NCBI GenBank assembly: GCA_018676385.1
Contig: JABHEX010000320.1
Location: 1 to 10,355, forward strand
Direction: 5' to 3'
Source: Akkermansiaceae bacterium
Lineage (GTDB): Bacteria; Verrucomicrobiota; Verrucomicrobiia; Verrucomicrobiales; Akkermansiaceae
Length of the DNA: 10,355 nt
Shown: positions 6,899 to 10,355 of the stretch, one piece after another
How positions within the stretch are numbered: the stretch's first letter is position 1
Layout: each line of letters starts with the position of its first letter
Notes under the pieces: generated by a model
What the model was told of the DNA's origin: nothing
The model's input: only the letters and a program-made list of their open reading frames with translations
The model's database searches: none
Made by a program: the position numbers and the translations under genes

Positions 6899-7275
6899 AA
6901 AATTTAGATTCTTTAGTAAGTCGTAAATTAGTGTTTTCTGGGTTTAGCCGTGGGCTGACACTTCTTGAGCTGACGCTTACGATTAGTATCATATTAGGTT
7001 TGATTGGTATATTGTTTACTGGATCGTCAATTTATGAAGCTCATGCGAATCGATCGAGCTGCATTATGGCCCAAGACCAAATGCGTAAAGCAATAATAGC
7101 TAGTGCTAATATGAGAGGTGAAACACTTGAATCTGGAGTGGATTATTTTGGGACTTTGGAAATCCCCTACTATTGCCCAGAAAGTGGAGGTATTTACACT
7201 GCCATAATTGATGACGCGAGTGGTGAATTGATAATTACATGTATCGATCACGGGGACGATCATCGCCATGAATAA
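6895..7275 (+). CDS. Pseudopilin-like protein (type II secretion/type IV pilin N-terminus)
   Basis: This 126-residue protein has a prepilin signal. A leader of 20 residues ends SRG, with cleavage expected after Gly20. The mature N-terminus is LTLLELTLTISIILGLIGIL, with Glu at mature position 5 and one hydrophobic helix (21-41). The globular part is short. It ends with CPESGGIYT (94-102) and TCIDHGDDH (115-123), a pattern I associate with small pseudopilins of the Planctomycetes/Verrucomicrobia group. Cys94 and Cys116 could form a disulfide. No prepilin peptidase, ATPase or other pilus gene is nearby, so it is an isolated subunit that must rely on machinery encoded elsewhere. The ATG at 6895 lacks a Shine-Dalgarno sequence. 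The coding sequence is AT-rich compared with the cassette gene. It could be a minor pseudopilin or a competence pilin. Confidence 0.85.
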   Translation: MKNLDSLVSRKLVFSGFSRGLTLLELTLTISIILGLIGILFTGSSIYEAHANRSSCIMAQDQMRKAIIASANMRGETLESGVDYFGTLEIPYYCPESGGIYTAIIDDASGELIITCIDHGDDHRHE

Positions 7276-7372
7276 GTGTATTTTTGGTTTTGATTGATGT
7301 AAATAGGCTTGCCTGGGAGGTAGGGTTCGTTAGCTTAAGATTTTAATCAGTTTGTGAATCATCATTGGAATC

Positions 7373-8197
7373 ATGGAAGTATGGAAAGCAATTATCGTGG
7401 GCGTGGTCCAAGGGCTAGCGGAGTTTCTGCCTATTTCCTCGTCAGGTCATATCGTGCTGACTCAGTATCTATTGGAGATTCGTTGTGCTGGAGGCGCCCA
7501 TCAGCCGGATCTTGCGTTTGAAGTTATTCTGCATGTGGGCACCTTGATCAGTGTGTTGGTGTATTTTCACAAAAGCCTGTGTATTCTTGTGCAGTCACTC
7601 TATACTAAAGAGATGATCGAGGAGCGGAAAAAAATCATGTGGCTTGCTGTAGCCACTTTACCCGCAGTGATTGTGGCTCTTATATTTAAAGATTTTTTTG
7701 ACTCGGTGCCTGGTAACCCAACACTTGTATCGGGCTTACTCGTAGTTACAGGGTTTGTTTTATTTATACCACGTATTGTGAAACTTGGTTTTGGTGAGGT
7801 TGGGTTGAATTCATCGGTCATTATGGGGTTTGCACAGGCATTAGCAATTTTGCCGGGGATATCACGTTCTGGAGCAACCATTGCTGCTGGTATGATGAGT
7901 GGAGTAAAGGCGGACAAAGCGGCCGAGTTCTCATTCTTGATGTCAATTCCTGCGATTGCTGGTGGCTTTGTATTAACAATGAAAAATCGAATGGACGAAA
8001 CAGGTTCGTTCTCAGAAGCGTTGCAATCGTGTTTTATTGCCCCTTATCTTGCGGGGGCTGCAGCAGCAGCACTTGTTGGTTTACTAGCCATCTATATTGT
8101 GATGGGTGCCGTTAAGAAAGGTAAGCTAGAATATTTTGCCTACTACTGCTTTGCTGCTGGTGCTGCTGGTGTTTGCTACTTCTCACTAACCTCATAG
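7373..8197 (+). CDS. uppP: Undecaprenyl-diphosphatase (BacA/UppP family)
   Basis: This 274-residue integral membrane enzyme removes a phosphate from undecaprenyl diphosphate, recycling the lipid carrier for peptidoglycan and other wall polymers. It also gives bacitracin tolerance when abundant. The (E/Q)XXXE motif is QGLAE (13-17), followed by FLPISSSGH (18-26), which holds the conserved SSSGH. The second signature, PGISRSGAT (161-169), carries the catalytic-site Arg. Several hydrophobic segments and a length near the family norm of about 270 suggest an intact protein. The first ATG gives the family's usual N-terminus. Only a weak GGA precedes it. It stands 97 nt downstream of the pseudopilin gene on the same strand, and co-transcription is possible but not shown. 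Confidence 0.97.
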   Translation: MEVWKAIIVGVVQGLAEFLPISSSGHIVLTQYLLEIRCAGGAHQPDLAFEVILHVGTLISVLVYFHKSLCILVQSLYTKEMIEERKKIMWLAVATLPAVIVALIFKDFFDSVPGNPTLVSGLLVVTGFVLFIPRIVKLGFGEVGLNSSVIMGFAQALAILPGISRSGATIAAGMMSGVKADKAAEFSFLMSIPAIAGGFVLTMKNRMDETGSFSEALQSCFIAPYLAGAAAAALVGLLAIYIVMGAVKKGKLEYFAYYCFAAGAAGVCYFSLTS

Positions 8198-8227
8198 TAA
8201 CCTCTCAGGAATTATTGTGCCAGTGTT

Positions 8228-8252
8228 GGTGAAAGCAGCATTATTTTTCACC
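8228..8252 (+). other. Weak inverted repeat after uppP
   Basis: GGTGAAA and TTTCACC form a 7-bp stem around an 11-nt loop, about 30 nt past the uppP stop. No T tract follows, so it is a doubtful terminator. The rest of the 212-bp gap before hisF (8198-8409) shows no gene and no clear promoter. Confidence 0.25.
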
Positions 8253-8409
8253 ATGCATTAGCTGTCTATTGTCTTTGTGTTTATCTATGAGTTGTTTGCT
8301 CAATGTTTATTTCAGCTAAATCATCCAATCTTTTTTTATCTTTCACGACTGGGGGTTGAATTAAATGACTGTATCTGATATTTGATCACACCTAACTGAA
8401 AATCTTATT

Positions 8410-9168
8410 ATGCTGGCCAAAAGAATTATTCCCTGCCTGGACGTCACCGACGGTCGTGTCGTCAAGGGTACCAACTTCGTAAACCTCATTGATGCCGGTG
8501 ATCCGGTTGAGTGTGCTATTGCTTATAATAATCAAGAAGCTGATGAGTTAGTTTTTCTTGATATCACCGCGTCATCTGATGGGCGTGATACAATGGTCGA
8601 TGTGGTTCGTCGCACTGCGGAGAAATGTTTTATTCCACTGACGGTGGGTGGGGGTATTCGAACAGTTGAGGATATGCGTGAGATGCTATTAGCTGGAGCT
8701 GATAAGGTAGGCATCAATACTGCTGCCGTGAACCGCCCCGAGCTTGTCAATGAGGGAGCCACGGCATTCGGCAACCAGTGCATCGTCGTTGCTATCGATG
8801 CCAAACGTGAAGGCCAGGGGAAGTGGGGAGTTTACACCCACGGAGGACGCACACCTGTTGGGCTGGATGCCGTCGAGTGGGCGAGGGAGGTCTATGAGCG
8901 CGGAGCGGGGGAGATATTACTCACGAGTATGGATTCCGATGGGACCAAGGCTGGTTATGATATTGAACTGACCCGAGCAGTGAGTGAGGCAGTTGGTATT
9001 CCGGTGATTGCATCAGGTGGAGCAGGGAACCTTCAACATATGGTTGACGTTCTTAAAGAAGGAAAAGCTGACGCTGTTCTCGCGGCGAGTATTTTCCACT
9101 TTGGTGAGTACACGGTAGCCGAAGCGAAAGAGCATTTTTCAGAGCGGGAAATCCCCGTGCGTCGCTGA
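8410..9168 (+). CDS. hisF: Imidazole glycerol phosphate synthase, cyclase subunit HisF
   Basis: HisF is the (beta/alpha)8-barrel subunit that, with the glutaminase HisH, turns PRFAR and ammonia into imidazole glycerol phosphate and AICAR. This links histidine and purine synthesis in the cytoplasm. The 252-residue protein has the standard start MLAKRIIPCLDV with catalytic Asp11. The second catalytic Asp is at 130 (VVAIDAK). Phosphate-binding loops are visible at GGGI (80-83) and ASGGAG (201-206), along with LTSMDSDGTKAGYD (171-184) and the AASIFHFGE end. All key residues are present. The ATG at 8410 has no Shine-Dalgarno sequence. No other his gene is in the window: uppP is upstream and tRNA-Val downstream, so the histidine genes are dispersed here. 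Confidence 0.98.
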   Translation: MLAKRIIPCLDVTDGRVVKGTNFVNLIDAGDPVECAIAYNNQEADELVFLDITASSDGRDTMVDVVRRTAEKCFIPLTVGGGIRTVEDMREMLLAGADKVGINTAAVNRPELVNEGATAFGNQCIVVAIDAKREGQGKWGVYTHGGRTPVGLDAVEWAREVYERGAGEILLTSMDSDGTKAGYDIELTRAVSEAVGIPVIASGGAGNLQHMVDVLKEGKADAVLAASIFHFGEYTVAEAKEHFSEREIPVRR

Positions 9169-9172
9169 AATC

Positions 9173-9192
9173 AGGCAAAAAAATACTTGCCT
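9173..9192 (+). other. Small inverted repeat after hisF
   Basis: AGGCAA (9173-9178) and TTGCCT (9187-9192) form a 6-bp stem with an 8-nt A-rich loop, 4 nt after the hisF stop. It lacks a following T tract. It may be a weak end signal for hisF, or the TTGCCT may be part of a promoter for the tRNA gene. Neither reading is secure. Confidence 0.25.
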
Positions 9193-9249
9193 CTAATAGC
9201 TCGTTTGACTAGCTTGCGCCGGCTTCACCACATGGGTGTGGCAACATAT

Positions 9250-9324
9250 GCGCGATTAGCTCAGTGGTAGAGCAATGCCTTGACATGGCAGAGGTCACAA
9301 GTTCAAATCTTGTATTGCGCACCA
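9250..9324 (+). tRNA. tRNA-Val (anticodon GAC)
   Basis: A full cloverleaf can be drawn. The acceptor stem GCGCGAT pairs with ATTGCGC with one G-T pair. The D arm is GCTC/GAGC. The anticodon loop TTGACAT has GAC at 34-36, reading valine codons GUC/GUU. The T arm is ACAAG-TTCAAAT-CTTGT. The discriminator is A and CCA is encoded in the gene (9322-9324). One oddity is the first anticodon-stem pair (27-43), which is A-G and so mismatched. The length with CCA is 75 nt. Confidence 0.97.
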
Positions 9325-9328
9325 TTTA

Positions 9329-9366
9329 CAGGGAGTCATGGTAAACCATGACTCCCTGACTTTTTT
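9329..9366 (+). terminator. Strong intrinsic terminator after tRNA-Val
   Basis: A perfect 13-bp stem, CAGGGAGTCATGG (9329-9341) and CCATGACTCCCTG (9346-9358), encloses the 4-nt loop TAAA. A run of six T follows at 9361-9366. It begins 5 nt after the tRNA CCA end and closes the rightward transcript. On the opposite strand there is no T tract after the stem, so it is a weaker stop for the convergent pxpC transcript. Confidence 0.93.
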
Positions 9367-10259
9367 CACCCTAATAATCTAAAAAAGTGGCAGAACTCGA
9401 GCCAATCTTTGCGTGCTGATTCCAAATCAACTTGGCGGATACTTACTCTCGTTCCTGCTGCTGCTTGGGCAATTTTGGGTAAATCGCAGCGCATGATAGA
9501 ACCAAGCTTGTAGTAACCGCCCTGAGTCTGTCGGTCATTAAGAAGAATGATCGGTTTGCCATCGGGGGGAAGCTGCACCGTGCCGATTGGTAGAGCCTCG
9601 GAGATGATTCCAGATTTCGGTGAGAGCGGAGACTTGGTCTCGAGTATTGAGCCCATGCGGTTGCTTCGCTGACTGACGGAGAATTGAGTTTGGAAAACTT
9701 CGGGTGTTTCCTCACCGTAGCTGATCATGCGTAGTTCAATCTGATCTGAATAATTAGGTATGTAGCACGGCGGTGTATATGTGGCGGGTCCATCAAACTG
9801 ACTGCCGTGAATACGGACTTGATCATCCGGGTTCAGCAGATTTCCGATGTCGTTTCGAAGAACGGTGGACTGGCTTCCAAGAATGCGTGATGAATCAAAT
9901 CCGCCGGTAGCGGCGAGGTAGGAATGCATGCCTGAGCATGTGTAGGATAGTTTGAGGGATTGGTTGTTTTTTAACAAAAAAGAGGACCATGTCGGAACAG
10001 GTTTACCTTCAATCGTAGCGTGCATGTCGGCTCCGCAGAGAGCGAGCCAGGTGTCCTTTTGGGTGCTGAACTCGGTATTGCCAAATGTGATTTCGATGGT
10101 GGCGCAGCTGACTGGATTTCCTAGCAAGCGATTTGCCCAGCAGTGAGCGTGTAGGTCCAGCGGACCGCCCTGGCTGAGCCCGTGGTGGGCAACGCCGAAA
10201 CGGCCTAGGTCCTGCAGCTGCATTATCGGTGCGGCTCGTTCAATGATCAAGGCACTCAC
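9366..10259 (-). CDS. pxpC: 5-oxoprolinase subunit PxpC (biotin-dependent carboxyltransferase-like)
   Basis: PxpC works with PxpA and PxpB in the ATP-dependent opening of 5-oxoproline (pyroglutamate) to glutamate. Older names for the family are KipA/YbgK and urea amidolyase-related. The 297 residues show the family blocks in order: QDLGRFGVAHHGLSQGGPLD (16-35), CGADM (75-79), AATGGF (116-121), LGSQSTVLR (127-135) and SQRSNRMG (196-203). The long signature from SEALPIGTVQLPPDG (220-234) through NDRQTQGGY (241-249) to the DLPKIAQ segment (259-265) is also present. The GTG start at 10259 is set by AAGGAGG 9 nt upstream and by a 4-nt GTGA overlap with the pxpB stop, indicating tight coupling. Its 3' end abuts the tRNA-Val terminator. 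Length is close to the family norm of about 300, and it looks intact. Confidence 0.92.
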   Translation of the reverse strand: MSALIIERAAPIMQLQDLGRFGVAHHGLSQGGPLDLHAHCWANRLLGNPVSCATIEITFGNTEFSTQKDTWLALCGADMHATIEGKPVPTWSSFLLKNNQSLKLSYTCSGMHSYLAATGGFDSSRILGSQSTVLRNDIGNLLNPDDQVRIHGSQFDGPATYTPPCYIPNYSDQIELRMISYGEETPEVFQTQFSVSQRSNRMGSILETKSPLSPKSGIISEALPIGTVQLPPDGKPIILLNDRQTQGGYYKLGSIMRCDLPKIAQAAAGTRVSIRQVDLESARKDWLEFCHFFRLLG

Positions 10260-10355
10260 GGTAGCTTGCCTCCTTTCTGAATGAACGTTTGCCGGTCGAT
10301 GGGCTCAAAGCGAACTTGCATGCCGTGACTCAGCGGTGAGATCGGATCGGACTGG
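10256..10355 (-). CDS. pxpB: 5-oxoprolinase subunit PxpB, C-terminus (partial)
   Basis: The last 32 codons of a frame entering from the right edge read QSDPISPLSHGMQVRFEPID and then RQTFIQKGGKLP before a TGA at 10258-10256. The 'P.SPL..G..VRFEPID' pattern is the usual C-terminus of PxpB/KipI (YbgJ-like) proteins, which form a complex with PxpC. The stop overlaps the pxpC GTG in a GTGA arrangement. The rest of the gene, and any pxpA, would lie beyond the window. Confidence 0.82.
   Translation of the reverse strand, partial: QSDPISPLSHGMQVRFEPIDRQTFIQKGGKLP
10269..10275 (-). promoter_or_regulatory. Shine-Dalgarno sequence of pxpC
   Basis: AAGGAGG on the minus strand lies within the last codons of pxpB, 9 nt before the pxpC GTG. 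Together with the GTGA overlap it settles the pxpC start. Confidence 0.8.

Noticed and set aside
8340..8409. A -35/-10 promoter for hisF around TTGAAT and TATTTG
   Set aside because: Spacing is right (17 nt), but the -10 match is only three of six bases, which is not enough to call.
9250..9366. tRNA-Val plus the downstream inverted repeat as a possible phage or island attachment site
   Set aside because: There is no integrase, no repeated tRNA 3' end in the window and no foreign gene block. The inverted repeat with its T tract is fully explained as a terminator.

Overview
The window looks like a stretch of a Verrucomicrobia (Verrucomicrobiae-type) chromosome. The strongest evidence is a 1147-residue protein on the minus strand (128-3571). 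It has the hallmarks of Verru_Chthon cassette protein A, a family known essentially from Verrucomicrobia. Supporting this are a translation initiation factor IF-1 with an Arg/Gly-rich N-terminal extension and a short pseudopilin-like protein with a CP..GG..YT/C...HG ending. These taxonomic inferences come from family knowledge, not from a database search.

Layout. (1) 1-3571, minus strand: the Verru_Chthon A-like gene, then the first 32 codons of a secreted protein that runs off the left edge. (2) 3572-3794: a gene-free gap. (3) 3795-6358, minus strand: a tight three-gene run in transcription order infA (IF-1), an ArsC/Spx/MgsR-like thioredoxin-fold protein, and an SLC13-type permease with two RCK_C domains. 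(4) 6359-6894: an AT-rich gene-free stretch with a 17-bp tandem repeat, a perfect 14-bp palindrome and a possible 20-codon leader ORF. (5) 6895-9324, plus strand: a pseudopilin-like gene, uppP (undecaprenyl-diphosphatase), hisF (histidine biosynthesis) and tRNA-Val(GAC). A strong intrinsic terminator follows at 9329-9366. (6) 9366-10355, minus strand: pxpC and the 3' end of pxpB, two subunits of 5-oxoprolinase, overlapping by 4 nt.

Most genes are housekeeping functions: translation start, cell-wall lipid carrier recycling, histidine synthesis, 5-oxoproline salvage and ion/anion uptake. The lineage-specific part is the cassette gene with its secreted neighbour, plus the isolated pseudopilin.

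The most notable point is infA. Its conserved reading frame contains no ATG, GTG or TTG upstream of the IF-1 core. The only starts compatible with its good Shine-Dalgarno sequence are ATC (6358) or ATT (6361). I did not find a convincing new multi-gene system. The other leads are modest: the pilin leader ORF, the palindrome and tandem repeat, and the general scarcity of Shine-Dalgarno sequences.
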